Assembly (NCBI RefSeq): GCF_000263715.2 | Contig: NZ_CM001514.1 | Span: 2,404,936 to 2,468,935 of the forward strand | Direction: 5' to 3' | Origin: Pseudomonas synxantha BG33R | Lineage (GTDB): Bacteria > Pseudomonadota > Gammaproteobacteria > Pseudomonadales > Pseudomonadaceae | DNA: 64,000 bases | Shown: piece by piece, positions 52,975-62,360 of the stretch | Numbering within the stretch: position 1 is the first letter of the stretch | Layout: each line of letters opens with the position of its first letter | Position numbers and translations under genes: made by a program | The notes under the pieces: generated by a model | Told to the model about the DNA's origin: nothing | What the model saw: only the letters and a program-made list of their open reading frames with translations | Database searches by the model: none

Positions 52975-53715
52975 ATGACATACATAGCCTTAGTGACGGG
53001 CGCTGCCCAGGGCCTGGGGTACGCCATCGCCGCCCAGTTGTACGCGGCGGGGTATGCGGTGGTGCTCAGCGACCTTTCCCTGGCGGCGGCAAACGCCAGT
53101 GCCCGGCGCCTGGACCCGAGCGGCGAGCGCGTGTTGGCGCTACGTCTGGACGTGGGCTGCAAGGCCGATTTCGAGCAGGCACTGGCGGCGACCCTCGAGC
53201 GTTTCGGCGCCCTGCATGTGTTGGTCAACAATGCGGCCATGACCCTGGCAACGCCGTTGATGCAGATCAGCCCAGAGGAGTTCGAGCGGGTCACCAACAT
53301 CAACCAGCGCGGCACCTTTATTGGTTGTCAGGTATTGGGGGCTTACCTGGCTGACCAGGGCTATGGGCGGATCATCAACATGGCGTCCCTGGCCGGGCAG
53401 AACGGCGGGACTGCTACCGGTGGGCATTACGCGGCGTCCAAGGGCGCGATCATCACCCTGACCAAGATCTTCGCCAAGGAACTGGCGGCACGCGGGGTGA
53501 CGGTCAATGCCATCGCCCCGGGGCCGATCGACTCGCCGGCAGTGCATGCCGTGGTCGCGCCCGAGCGCATGGAGCAACTGCTCGAAGCGATCCCGGTCAA
53601 GCGCCTGGGCAGTGCCGATTACATCGGTCGCCTGGTGGTGCAACTGGCGGAACAGGATGCCTATTTCGTCACAGGAGCGACCTGGGACGTCAACGGCGGG
53701 CTATTCATGCGCTGA
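52975..53715 (+). CDS. iacE: Short-chain dehydrogenase/reductase IacE
   Basis: A 246-residue SDR. The cofactor motif is TGAAQGLGYAIAAQLYAAG, then NNAAM, and the active site is a serine in MASLAGQNGG with tyrosine and lysine in HYAASKGAIITL. IacE acts with IacA on early oxidised IAA products on the way to dioxindole-3-acetate. NAIAPGPIDSPA and the ending VTGATWDVNGGLFMR are standard SDR features. It starts 10 bases after iacD. Confidence 0.88.
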   Translation: MTYIALVTGAAQGLGYAIAAQLYAAGYAVVLSDLSLAAANASARRLDPSGERVLALRLDVGCKADFEQALAATLERFGALHVLVNNAAMTLATPLMQISPEEFERVTNINQRGTFIGCQVLGAYLADQGYGRIINMASLAGQNGGTATGGHYAASKGAIITLTKIFAKELAARGVTVNAIAPGPIDSPAVHAVVAPERMEQLLEAIPVKRLGSADYIGRLVVQLAEQDAYFVTGATWDVNGGLFMR

Positions 53716-53775
53716 TGCGACAACGGGCCGACCGTGATCGGCCTTGGCCAATAATAACCAGCGGAACGAGCCGAT

Positions 53776-54738
53776 ATGAGCGTGCAAACATTATTGAAAG
53801 TGGTGGTGCAAAAACGCCAGGAACAGGGCCAGGGGGTGGTGGTCCTCGACCTGGCCGACCCTGATGGCCAGGCGTTGCCGGCCTTCGAGGCCGGGGCCCA
53901 TGTGGACATTCACCTGCAAGCGGGCCTGGTCCGCCAGTACTCGCTGTGTGGCGACCCGGCCAATTCCCGGGTCTATCGCCTGGGCGTGTTGAAAGATCCG
54001 GGCTCGCGCGGCGGCTCCCTGGCGGTACACGAGCAACTGCTCGAAGGCCAGGTGGTACAAATCAGCGCGCCGCGCAACCTGTTTCCCCTGGCGGCCGATG
54101 CGCAACGCTCGATCCTGATCGGCGGTGGTATCGGCATCACGCCCATGGTGGCCATGGCGTATGCCTTGCAGGCCCAGGAGCGGGAATTCCAGCTGCACTA
54201 TTGCGCGCGGTCACGCAGCCTCTGCGGCTTTATTGACGAGCTGCAGCACGCGTCATTCGCGTCGCGGGTACACACCCATTTCGATGACGAAGACCAGGGG
54301 CAACGGCTTGATCTGCAAGCGGTGCTCGGGGTGCCGGGCGCTGGGGTTCATGTCTACGTCTGCGGGCCGGCCGGCTTCATGGATTGGGTCATCAGTCAGG
54401 CGGCCAAGGCCGGTCATGCCCAGGACCATATCCATCGTGAGTACTTCCAGGTCGAGGTCGATAGCAGCGGCCAGGGCTTTGAAGTGGTCGCCGCGCGCAG
54501 CGGCAAGCAGGTGCAGGTGCAAGAAGGCCAAAGCATCCTCGATGCCCTGGCCAGTGTCGGTATCAAGATTGAAATCTCCTGCGAGCAGGGGGTGTGCGGG
54601 ACGTGTCTGTGCGATGTGCTGGAAGGTGAGCCCGACCATCGGGATGTCTACCTCACCGACGACGAAAAGGCCGCCAATGACCAGATCCTGGTGTGTTGCT
54701 CGCGGGCCAAATCGAAAAAACTGGTGCTGGACATCTGA
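53776..54738 (+). CDS. iacF: Ferredoxin-NAD(P)H reductase IacF
   Basis: A 320-residue reductase of the phthalate-dioxygenase-reductase type. The FMN/FAD region is VRQYSLCGDP with HEQLLEGQVVQI. The NAD region is LIGGGIGITPMVAMAY with YVCGPAGFMDWV. The C-terminus is a plant-type 2Fe-2S domain (CEQGVCGTCLCDVLEG and VCCSRAK). It passes electrons from NADH to the IacCD oxygenase. Confidence 0.9.
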   Translation: MSVQTLLKVVVQKRQEQGQGVVVLDLADPDGQALPAFEAGAHVDIHLQAGLVRQYSLCGDPANSRVYRLGVLKDPGSRGGSLAVHEQLLEGQVVQISAPRNLFPLAADAQRSILIGGGIGITPMVAMAYALQAQEREFQLHYCARSRSLCGFIDELQHASFASRVHTHFDDEDQGQRLDLQAVLGVPGAGVHVYVCGPAGFMDWVISQAAKAGHAQDHIHREYFQVEVDSSGQGFEVVAARSGKQVQVQEGQSILDALASVGIKIEISCEQGVCGTCLCDVLEGEPDHRDVYLTDDEKAANDQILVCCSRAKSKKLVLDI

Positions 54739-54757
54739 ATTGGCGGAGGGCAAGACC

Positions 54758-55258
54758 ATGGTAGATACAACAGGTTTTCGCAATGCAATGGCATTGCTCG
54801 GCGGCGCCGTCTCGGTGATCGCCACCGATGGTGCGGCCGGGCGCTTCGGCTTTACGGCCTCGGCGGTATGCAGCGTGACGGATCAGCCGCCGACTCTGCT
54901 GGTGTGCATGAACCGGGCGTCGACGTCCAATATCAACTTCAAGAGCAACGGTGTGTTGAGTGTCAACGTACTGACCGCCGATCACCAGGCGATTTCCGGG
55001 GTGTTTGCCAACCGTGACATGAACACCGAGCAGCGTTTTGCCTGTGCCCAGTGGGTGACCCTGGAAAGTGGCGCGCCGATTTTGCAGGAGTCACTGGTGA
55101 GTTTCGATTGCCGCATCGCCCAGGCCCATGAGGTGGGCTCCCATACGATTTTCTACTGTGAGGTGCTGGGTATCTGCAATGGCGAAAGCCAGGAAGGCCT
55201 GGTGTATTTCAACCGTGCCTATCATCGCCTGGGGGACGCATCGAAGGCCGCTTCTTGA
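54758..55258 (+). CDS. iacG: Flavin reductase IacG
   Basis: A 166-residue flavin reductase-like protein: RNAMALLGGAVSVIATDGAA, GFTASAVCSVTDQPPTLLVC, NGVLSVNVLTADHQ and YFNRAYHRL. It reduces flavin with NADH for the IacA monooxygenase. GGAGG lies before ATG 54758. It is the last gene in the iac order; a porin gene follows after 163 bases. Confidence 0.88.
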   Translation: MVDTTGFRNAMALLGGAVSVIATDGAAGRFGFTASAVCSVTDQPPTLLVCMNRASTSNINFKSNGVLSVNVLTADHQAISGVFANRDMNTEQRFACAQWVTLESGAPILQESLVSFDCRIAQAHEVGSHTIFYCEVLGICNGESQEGLVYFNRAYHRLGDASKAAS

Positions 55259-55421
55259 TCGTTGCCAACTAACTTGTCCGGTTCTCTAAAACAACAATAA
55301 GCGTGCCCCGCACGCATGCGTCTTTTTGCAGCAAGTGGTTATAAAAATAAGACTGCGGATTAACTGCCCATTAGTGATCTGCCCCACTCAAATGTTTTGC
55401 GCGCATATAAAGGAACCACCG

Positions 55422-56699
55422 ATGCCTCTTGAAAATAGAATGGCCCGCGACTGCGTGTTCGTCGGCCTGCTGGGCTGCCTGACGCCGCTATTTGCCCACG
55501 CCGACTTTATCAACGACCGTCAAATCAGCCTGGGCCTGCGTAACTTCTACCTGGACCGGGACTTTCACCAGACGGATGCACCCAAGTCCCGGGTCGGCAG
55601 TTGGACCCAGGGTTTCGACTTCAAGGCCGCCTCAGGCTACACCGAAGGCCCTGTGCAGTTCGCCCTCGATCTCTACGGGCAGTATGCGTACCGCCTGGAC
55701 GGCGGCGGCGGGCGCGGGCCGGACTCGGTGATCCCGTACGACGACAGCCGTGGTGAACCGGTGCAGGACTACGGCCGGGCGGCGTTCGCGGCGAAAGTCC
55801 GCTATTCGAAAACCGAATTGAAGCTGGGCGAGCACCGCCCGACCTTGCCGGTGGCGTATTACGACGATACCCGGCAATTGGTGACCACATTTAATGGGGT
55901 CAGTATCGAGTCCAAGGACATTGATAAGTGGACATTGACCGCCGGGCGTTTCAACCAGATCAGTTCACGGGAATCATCCGACCGCGAAAAAATGTACCTG
56001 TTTAATGGCCCGGATATAAAACGCCGCAGCGACGGCCTGAACTTTGCCGGTGCCACTTATGCACTGACCCCACAGTTATCGGCGACGTATTTCTACGGCC
56101 AGTTGGAAGATATCTACCAGCAGCAATACGTCGGCCTGAGCCATGACCTCGACCTGGGCGGCGGCTATGCCTTGAAAAGCGACCTGCGTTATTTCGATAA
56201 CCGCGAAGATGGCAAGGCGTTGTACGGAAACATCGACAACCGCTCCTATGGCCTGATGACCACCTTGAAAAAGGGCGGCCATACTTTTGGCGTCGCCTAC
56301 CAGCGCATGCTCGGCGAAAGTACCTTTCCAACCATCAATGGCTATGCGCCTCAGCCGTACCTGGTGAATTGGTCCATCGTGTCCTACGTCAAACCTAATG
56401 AAAGCTCTTGGTCGGTGAGTTATGACTACAATTTTGCCGCCATGGGTATACCGGGATTGAAGTTTAAAACCCGGTACTTTCGTGGCACAGGAATCGACCG
56501 AGGCAGTAACGCCCTGGACCAGAATGTTGAAAGTGAACGCTGGCTGGGCCTAGGGTACGTGGTACAGGACGGCAGCTTCAAGAACCTGGGGCTGGAGTGG
56601 CGTCGCTTCGACGTCAAGACCCGCTACGGCAGTGGTGGAGCGGCGGGCCCCGACTACACCGAAACACGTTTGATCACCACCTATGTGCTCAAGTTCTAA
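55422..56699 (+). CDS. OprD-family outer-membrane porin linked to the iac cluster
   Basis: A 425-residue OprD-type barrel with a signal peptide ending FAHA. The mature protein begins DFINDRQISLGLRNFYLDRD, the family hallmark, and ends ITTYVLKF with a C-terminal phenylalanine. AAAGGAA precedes ATG 55422. Members of this group take up aromatic acids. Its position after iacG suggests entry of indole-3-acetate or a related acid, but that is inference. Length is normal for OprD porins. Confidence 0.9.
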   Translation: MPLENRMARDCVFVGLLGCLTPLFAHADFINDRQISLGLRNFYLDRDFHQTDAPKSRVGSWTQGFDFKAASGYTEGPVQFALDLYGQYAYRLDGGGGRGPDSVIPYDDSRGEPVQDYGRAAFAAKVRYSKTELKLGEHRPTLPVAYYDDTRQLVTTFNGVSIESKDIDKWTLTAGRFNQISSRESSDREKMYLFNGPDIKRRSDGLNFAGATYALTPQLSATYFYGQLEDIYQQQYVGLSHDLDLGGGYALKSDLRYFDNREDGKALYGNIDNRSYGLMTTLKKGGHTFGVAYQRMLGESTFPTINGYAPQPYLVNWSIVSYVKPNESSWSVSYDYNFAAMGIPGLKFKTRYFRGTGIDRGSNALDQNVESERWLGLGYVVQDGSFKNLGLEWRRFDVKTRYGSGGAAGPDYTETRLITTYVLKF

Positions 56700-56809
56700 G
56701 CCCATTGGCTAATGGGGGTACGCAATTGGGTGCATGCCAATGAATCGATGGACTCGATAATTCCTAGCAATAATTACGATTTTTTTTGATTGTTTTCAAA
56801 GGCAATAAT

Positions 56810-57394
56810 ATGCGCTCAATCATGCCGGAAAAGGTAGAGGTTTTGGCAAAAGCTCAGAACTACACAAGTCTTGCGAAGTGGTTGCATTGGGGTATGGCAC
56901 TCCTCTGGGTCGGCGCCTGGCTCATTGGAATCCTAGCAACTCACTGGCGTGATGAGTTCAATGCCCACCATGGGCTGACATTCCTGCACAAAGCTCTGGC
57001 AAGCCCGTTGCTATTTTTGATTGTAGTGCGTATCGCTTGGAGGATTACTCACCCCGCGCCGGTTTTGCCTGAGACAATGAGCCCACTGATGAAGCGGGGT
57101 GCCTTGCTTGGCCACTTGTTGCTTTACGGAGTCGCTCTGATTGGTTTACCACTCTCCGGGTGGTATTGGAGTTCGGTAGCGGATAAACCCATCTCGGTGG
57201 CGGGGCTCTTTCTACTACCACCCCTGGTCGATCCAGATCAAAGTCTCTATGAGTTGGCGAAAGCGATTCATACGTACATCTCTTGGCTATGTGGAGCTTT
57301 GGTGGGAGGGCACGTTCTCGTGGCGCTCACGCATCACTTCGTACAGAAAGATGAGGTGCTCAAAGGCATGCTGCCTCGCCGTAATAATCCGTAA
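56810..57394 (+). CDS. Cytochrome b561 family protein
   Basis: A 194-residue four-helix membrane protein. Histidines for two b-haems are in SLAKWLHWGMALLWV, HHGLTFLHKALASPL, and in the later helices (AIHTYISWLCG, GGHVLVALTHHFV). Such proteins pass electrons from the quinone pool, in some cases to superoxide or periplasmic partners. ATG 56810 is used, with ATG 56822 as an alternative. It stands alone, with a hairpin CCATT/AATGG between it and the porin. Confidence 0.88.
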   Translation: MRSIMPEKVEVLAKAQNYTSLAKWLHWGMALLWVGAWLIGILATHWRDEFNAHHGLTFLHKALASPLLFLIVVRIAWRITHPAPVLPETMSPLMKRGALLGHLLLYGVALIGLPLSGWYWSSVADKPISVAGLFLLPPLVDPDQSLYELAKAIHTYISWLCGALVGGHVLVALTHHFVQKDEVLKGMLPRRNNP

Positions 57395-57809
57395 CATCGC
57401 TTGCAAACAATGCTTCTTGTGCGTTGGCCCTTTGTTCTCATTATTTAAATCCATTGAACCCTTTTTCGCTCTTGAAACACCCCAAAAACAAGTCCAGAAT
57501 TGAGTCTTTTCTTGCTTTCGAAAGAAAAGAAACCCCTTAGATTTCAATGGGTCTGACGCTAGATGCGAGTCTCGTTTCCCGCTCCAAAATTTGATCCATA
57601 GATGTCCATTGGGCGCTGTGATCCACGAAATAGACGCTTAGGCGTCTTTTTTCGTTTCTGCGGAAAACCACTGAAAACCAGGGTGATCCAGTACGTTTAA
57701 GTACCTTTTTGAGTACCTTTTTCCGGGGAGACTCAAATTCGTATTGTTGATGGATCCTCTCAGGTCGCCAGACGAGCATCGGGTGCTGACTCTCTAACAG
57801 GAGCTCACC
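57395..57809. other. Left junction of an integrative-element remnant
   Basis: No gene is seen. A terminator, AGACGC (57632-57637) with GCGTCT (57642-57647) and a T-run, lies in the middle. At 57709-57727 GTACCTTTTT occurs twice 13 bases apart, 75 bases before the integrase start, where an attachment core might be. No tRNA gene is present next to it. Confidence 0.4.
57632..57652 (+). terminator. Rho-independent terminator
   Basis: A perfect 6-bp stem AGACGC/GCGTCT with a TTAG loop followed by TTTTTT. Confidence 0.7.
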
Positions 57810-58263
57810 ATGCCTCTCTCAGATATGGCAATTCGGCACGCCCGACCTACAGATAAAAACTACACCATTGGCGATTTTGACGGCCTGTCACTTATGGTGA
57901 CTACCGCTGGCAAAAAAACGATGGTTGTTCCGTTTTTATTGGGAGGGCCAGCAAGCCAAAATGTCCTTAGGCAGCTACCCAGCAGTCAGTCTGAAACAAG
58001 CACGTGAACGTCGTGATGAAGCACGCAAACTGCTTGCTCAGAATATCAACCCATGTGAACACCGTAAGCAGCGGCGCATTGAGGCTGAAGCCGAAGTAAA
58101 ACATACCTTCCAAGCGGTCTATGACGAGTGGATCGACTTCCGCCGCCTGAGTTTGAATGAAGGTCGCCAAAGCACGCTGTCGCAGATCCTCAGGGTCTTT
58201 AAAAAGGACGTACTGCCCACGATGGCCGAGCGCCCCATCAAAAGCATCACCTGCGTTTGCTGA
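57810..58263 (+). pseudogene. P4-type tyrosine integrase, N-terminal fragment with frameshift
   Basis: The start MPLSDMAIRHARPTDKNYTI and DGLSLMVTTAGKKT are the DUF4102 arm-binding domain of P4-like integrases. Near 57920 the frame shifts: the conserved FRFYWEGQQAKMSLGSYPAV and SLKQARERRDEARKLLA are read in another frame, and the core-binding region follows to a stop at 58263. The whole catalytic domain (R..HxxR..Y) is missing. It marks an old integrative element. The bases 58264-58477 contain only an unrecognised open frame on the minus strand. Confidence 0.8.
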
Positions 58264-58477
58264 TGCCAAACAGCTCGCCGCTGTGGGCAATAATAGCGGT
58301 CGCCAGAAACTCCTGGCTTTCGAACACGGAATAGCGCCGACCTGCCGGAGAGCTCCCGAAGATAACTTGCAACATTGCGCCGATTACACATTCATAGCCG
58401 CTCTGAGTGCGCTCATTTAGCGGCTTCTCATCACTGACCAGCCTTAACAGACGGTCGCGCTCTGTCACGGTAGCGAT

Positions 58478-59014
58478 GTGCTGCGTCGGTTGGAGGCAGG
58501 TTTGCATTCCGTGGCACGCGGCAAGACCAGTGGCTTGGTTTCAAGCAAAGTTGGGGGCCTGGTTGGAGCCAATGACGGCGCGTTGCAATCGGTCGAGGCC
58601 AGCGGTGCGGTTGTGGGCGGAGAAAGCAGTTACATCGGTGGCTTGGTGGGTACCCATGGCAACAATTTCGCCAGTTACATTGAATCGTCCAAGGCCAGCG
58701 GCACGGTTCAGGGCGGCGCGCGTGCGAACGTGGGTGGTTTGGTCGGCCAGAACCAAAGCCAGATCACCAATTCGTCGGCCACGGGTGGGGTCAGTGGTGG
58801 CGTCGCGGCCACACTGGGGGGCTTGATCGGCACGAATTCCGGCACTGTTCGTCAGTCTGTCGCTTCGGGCAAGATCACCACAATGGCGCCTGTTAATCGC
58901 CAGACATTTGGTGGCTTGGTCGGGGCCAACTTCGGTGATATGGCGTTTAACGGAGTCTCCGGAGAAGCTGCGCTGGTGCCGTTGTACAGCATCAATCGCG
59001 GCTCTATTCGTTGA
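58478..59014 (+). pseudogene. GLUG-repeat adhesin, C-terminal fragment
   Basis: About 178 residues made of repeats of the type VGGLVGANDG, IGGLVGTHGN, VGGLVGQNQS, LGGLIGTNSG and FGGLVGANFG, spaced 25-35 residues apart. This GLUG motif occurs in large filamentous-haemagglutinin-like surface proteins. No signal peptide, start or secretion domain is present, so it is only the tail of a large adhesin gene, cut off by the integrative-element debris. The end at 59014 looks natural. Confidence 0.7.
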
Positions 59015-59074
59015 TCGTTGAGCTTTCCTTCCTTTCTTTGAAGTAGCTATAGACTGCATGGCGCTGGGTTGGCC

Positions 59075-60255
59075 ATGCAGTCTTTCGGCTTCGGCGATGT
59101 GCTTGATATAAGTGTAATAAACATACGGTGTTTCGGATCGAGGCTTTTGCGGGCCGGAGCCTGGCTGTTGATGCTGTGGGGTGCGACTGACGTCAAGGCT
59201 ATCAATAGCGTGGCGAGGTTTTGCACGTTCACCAACGGCACGGGCAGGCCATGGTCGCAAGTGACGCCTTTGACCAGTACTACACCTAGAGGCTCGGTTT
59301 TATGGGAGCGCGGTGTAGCGCTCAACGTCAACTATGCCTACGCCGGACCTTCCGGCGCCGCCCATGAGCTGGTTTCTACGGGCCATTGGGGGCCTGGGAC
59401 GACTTTATCGGAGGGCATCGCTCCCACAAATATTGACGGTATCGGCCTGAAAATTAACGTGCGTTCCTCGGACGGACAAAACCGGACCTTGCTGCAACCG
59501 CCTCTGCCCGTCGCAGTTGAGAAGGAGTCAGTGCAGTATGATTCAGCCGCTGCCCAGGCGCGTGGTTCGACACTGACCACCAACTATGTGCAACAGTTGA
59601 TCCTGACGGTCGCACCCAGCCAGTTGCCTGCTGGTAAACTGATCGTCGAGCGCGTCGCCGGGAGCTCTCAACTCACGCTCTACGCCATCAACTTACTAAA
59701 AGGCCAAGTGGGTTTTGGCAGCAGCGTGGATATACCGATAGATAACAGACCCAGTGGAGTCTGTCGCGTGCCCTACCTGCTAATGGGGCCGGCGATCATC
59801 AATATGGGGGACGGCGGTGGGCCGATTGAAATTCCCAATACCTGCAACGTGCAAACCTATAAGACCATACCTGTGCAATTGGGGCGCTTGAGCCTGAACG
59901 ATTTTCCGCAGATGGGTGCGACTTCAATGCCTGTGCACTTCGCCATCGAGTTGAGCCAATGCGCGGCCAATGCCAAGCCGGTGATTACGTTTAATGACAG
60001 GTATGGACCTTCTGTGAATCCCACCGTTCTAACGCTTGAGCCGACATAGGCCAGCGCCCGGGGTTTCGGGATTGTCATGAATAATGAACTGAGCCAGCAG
60101 GTGATTCGATATGACGGCGCAGGGTATGCGATGAAGCGGGCAGGTGAGGGCGCGAAAATACCTTTAAGTGCGCACTATATTCGGTTGAGCAGTGAGGAAG
60201 CGTTGAGGGCAGGCGCCGCTAATGGGCGGCGGAGTTCACGTTTACGTTTCCTTGA
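59075..60255 (+). pseudogene. Fimbrial adhesin (FimH/F17-type), inactivated
   Basis: The frame encodes a signal-like segment (LLRAGAWLLMLWGATDVKA), then an adhesin domain, and a pilin domain beginning near GGGPIEIPNTCNVQT. It stops at TAG 60047-60049, but the same frame continues sensibly with GFGIVMNNELSQQVIRYDGA and IPLSAHYIRL, the usual end of fimbrial proteins. A one-base deletion near 60225 then hides the final AAEFTFTFP. One nonsense and one frameshift change thus destroy the donor-strand region needed for assembly. It faces an intact homologue at 60310-61278. Confidence 0.72.
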
Positions 60256-60309
60256 GCGGCGGCTGCATGTTCAGTGACATCGATTGGACGAAGTGGTGAG
60301 CGCTGGCAA

Positions 60310-61278
60310 CTACAGGTAGCTCATGACAAATGTCATTTCGGTATTTGCTGTACCTGGAGTGATGCCTGAGCCACCGGCGATTTTGAAATAGCGTGCGTTG
60401 AGAGGGATTGTAAAATTTCCACCGGCGCTTGAGTATTCCTTGAATGGTATGGAAATATTTAGGGGGACCGGGACCATACTGTCGTCAGTGACTTGCAGAC
60501 CAACTCCCATTGCTGTCGAACCAGGGTTTGGCTTGATGATGCCTTGGTTGTCGTTTAACGAAGGTGAAGAGGGCGTTGGTACGAGCGAATACATGACTTT
60601 GTTTATCCCGGCCGGGCAATTATAAATTTCGATGTTGAACGGGATGGTTTTATTTGACGGTGCGCCATCTTTGGGGAAGTCACTCAGGCGGTGTTGTCCC
60701 ATGTGGACGTTGACGTTCGCCGTTTGACAAGCGGGGGCGGTCAGGGTCACGCTGTTCGACAGATTTATTGTTGAAACTTTAAGATTGCCCATCTTGAGGC
60801 CCGAAATTTCACCGGCTGGGATGATTGCGCCGCTTATGGTGTCGCCTGTTTTTATAATTCTTAGTTGGATGGTTCTGTTCTCCATTGTGTAAGTCTTGTC
60901 TGGAAGTGATATTTGGCTCGCCTCTTTGATTGGAACGCCATCGTAGAGTAGCTGGAATGACAGTCCTGAGTTGTCTATGGGGTGCAATTTAGAGCCGGCG
61001 GGTGTGGTTCCCAAATTATTTATTGCGCCCCATGTATTGCCGCCAGAGCAGATGATGCTGTAATTGGATGAGCTATGAGTAAAAAACGCTGATTCAAAAA
61101 GGGTTGAACCTATTGGTGTATCTCGAGGGATAACAAGTGAGCGTGGCATGCTGGTTGAGAATTTATCGGCATGTGCCATTGGTATGTTGCCATAATGACA
61201 GTCTGCTGAAACAATGCCCGAGGGGCAGAAGAATGCAGGAACTGCGTATAGGGTCGCAATAAAGCATATGGTTTTCAT
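60310..61278 (-). CDS. Fimbrial adhesin/tip pilin
   Basis: A 322-residue exported protein with a signal peptide (cleavage near SADC). Its N-terminal adhesin-like half has paired cysteines (CHYG..., IICSGG). The C-terminal pilin domain has LTAPACQTANVNVHMGQHRL, IEIYNCPAG, AMGVGLQVTDDSMVPVPLNI and FTIPLNARYFKIAGG, and ends MTFVMSYL with the penultimate tyrosine of chaperone-usher subunits. No chaperone or usher gene is in the window. GC is lower than for the broken paralogue across the gap, so they did not arise by recent duplication. Confidence 0.83.
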   Translation of the reverse strand: MKTICFIATLYAVPAFFCPSGIVSADCHYGNIPMAHADKFSTSMPRSLVIPRDTPIGSTLFESAFFTHSSSNYSIICSGGNTWGAINNLGTTPAGSKLHPIDNSGLSFQLLYDGVPIKEASQISLPDKTYTMENRTIQLRIIKTGDTISGAIIPAGEISGLKMGNLKVSTINLSNSVTLTAPACQTANVNVHMGQHRLSDFPKDGAPSNKTIPFNIEIYNCPAGINKVMYSLVPTPSSPSLNDNQGIIKPNPGSTAMGVGLQVTDDSMVPVPLNISIPFKEYSSAGGNFTIPLNARYFKIAGGSGITPGTANTEMTFVMSYL

Positions 61279-61364
61279 TTTTTGATCTTTAGGTGGTAGT
61301 GATAAGCGGTTGTCAATGAAGTGATATATTGCGTAGTGTTCAGTGTTCGATATTCAACTTCAGA

Positions 61365-62120
61365 TTAAGGGTTTGCCTCGGTTTTCATGATTTCGTTAAG
61401 CATCTTTTCGGCCTCCTGTATTAATTGAATATTAGTTAATGCTTCTTGCTCGCTAAGCTTTAATGCTGCTTCCCGGTGCTTTAATGTCTGATCGAATTGG
61501 TCCAGTTGTCGTTGGCGCTCATCCAGCAACACATACTGGCTCAATAGTATTTGCTTGTGGTGGGTGATACTGGCGATCAGTGATTTGAGGTTCACCTCAA
61601 ATTTTTCAGATGTGGTTTGTTCGATCGGTGTTGCCAACGGCTCATCGGCCGCTGGGACTGTAATAGTTGCGGAGCCAATATTGTCATCTGACTGCACAGA
61701 GGCGCTACTTGCTTTTTTCTGGGGGTCGTATCTCAGCAGGCTCGTTAGCCACGCCTCACTGATCTTCAAGTTGTAATGAGTACTTACAGCGCTGCACTGA
61801 ATGTTTGTGTCGGTCAGGTCCATCAGCGCATAAGTATCTTCGGTTTGTGTGGGGTCAGGCGCGCAGACATCGCGGAAAATATGCTTGAGCACTTGAGCGG
61901 CGGTCTTAAGGATCTCGGCCGGCACATCACACATATGCAGTTTTTGTCCCTCCCCCTCAATGTTCGTCAGGTAAATTTTGACCAACTCATCGCCCGATTT
62001 TTCATTAAGGCTATAAACCAGAAACTGTCGGTTGATGCGGGTTGCGGTGAAGCCACACAGGACCACTGCGTTGAGTAGCTGGCCTTGGGTATCGGGTACT
62101 TCAAGCGTTCGAAATAACAT
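61365..62120 (-). CDS. Unknown protein with a C-terminal coiled coil
   Basis: A 251-residue protein without signal peptide or membrane segment. The N-terminal 140 residues are mixed alpha/beta (MLFRTLEVPDTQGQLLNAVV, YSLNEKSGDELVKIYLT) with several cysteines. A Ser/Thr/Pro/Ala linker follows, and the last 90 residues are a coiled coil (LKSLIASITHHKQILLSQYV, ERQRQLDQFDQTLKHREAA). I recognise no family. It is upstream of the fimbrial gene on the same strand, with 86 bases between, so it might be its regulator or co-expressed partner. Confidence 0.6.
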   Translation of the reverse strand: MLFRTLEVPDTQGQLLNAVVLCGFTATRINRQFLVYSLNEKSGDELVKIYLTNIEGEGQKLHMCDVPAEILKTAAQVLKHIFRDVCAPDPTQTEDTYALMDLTDTNIQCSAVSTHYNLKISEAWLTSLLRYDPQKKASSASVQSDDNIGSATITVPAADEPLATPIEQTTSEKFEVNLKSLIASITHHKQILLSQYVLLDERQRQLDQFDQTLKHREAALKLSEQEALTNIQLIQEAEKMLNEIMKTEANP

Positions 62121-62319
62121 GGGAAAGATGGCTCCGCTAGCATGGGCGGTTGGTTGAGGGGCGGTAGCGTAACCGCTGGAAGATGGAGGTGTCGTAAGAC
62201 AATTCGTGCTTTCCGGCAGACACTTCGACTTGCGCCAAGGAACAATCGGATTTTCCGTTAATGAGGTTTCAGTATCCGTACCCTATCGATAAGGTGCGTC
62301 GCGAAACGAAGCGTGCACT

Positions 62320-62343
62320 CTCAGACGCTTCGCCGCGTCTGAG
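62320..62343. promoter_or_regulatory. Hairpin in the leader of the ABC exporter operon
   Basis: CTCAGACGC and GCGTCTGAG form a perfect 9-bp stem with a TTCGCC loop, 17 bases before the ATG at 62361. It could affect translation of the ATPase. Confidence 0.45.
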
Positions 62344-62360
62344 CAGGTAACTGGGCAACC

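Noticed and set aside
58247..58507. An 86-codon open frame on the minus strand between the integrase and GLUG fragments
   Set aside because: It crosses the junction of two remnants, has no clear start or ribosome site, and I recognise no family. It could be debris of a real gene.
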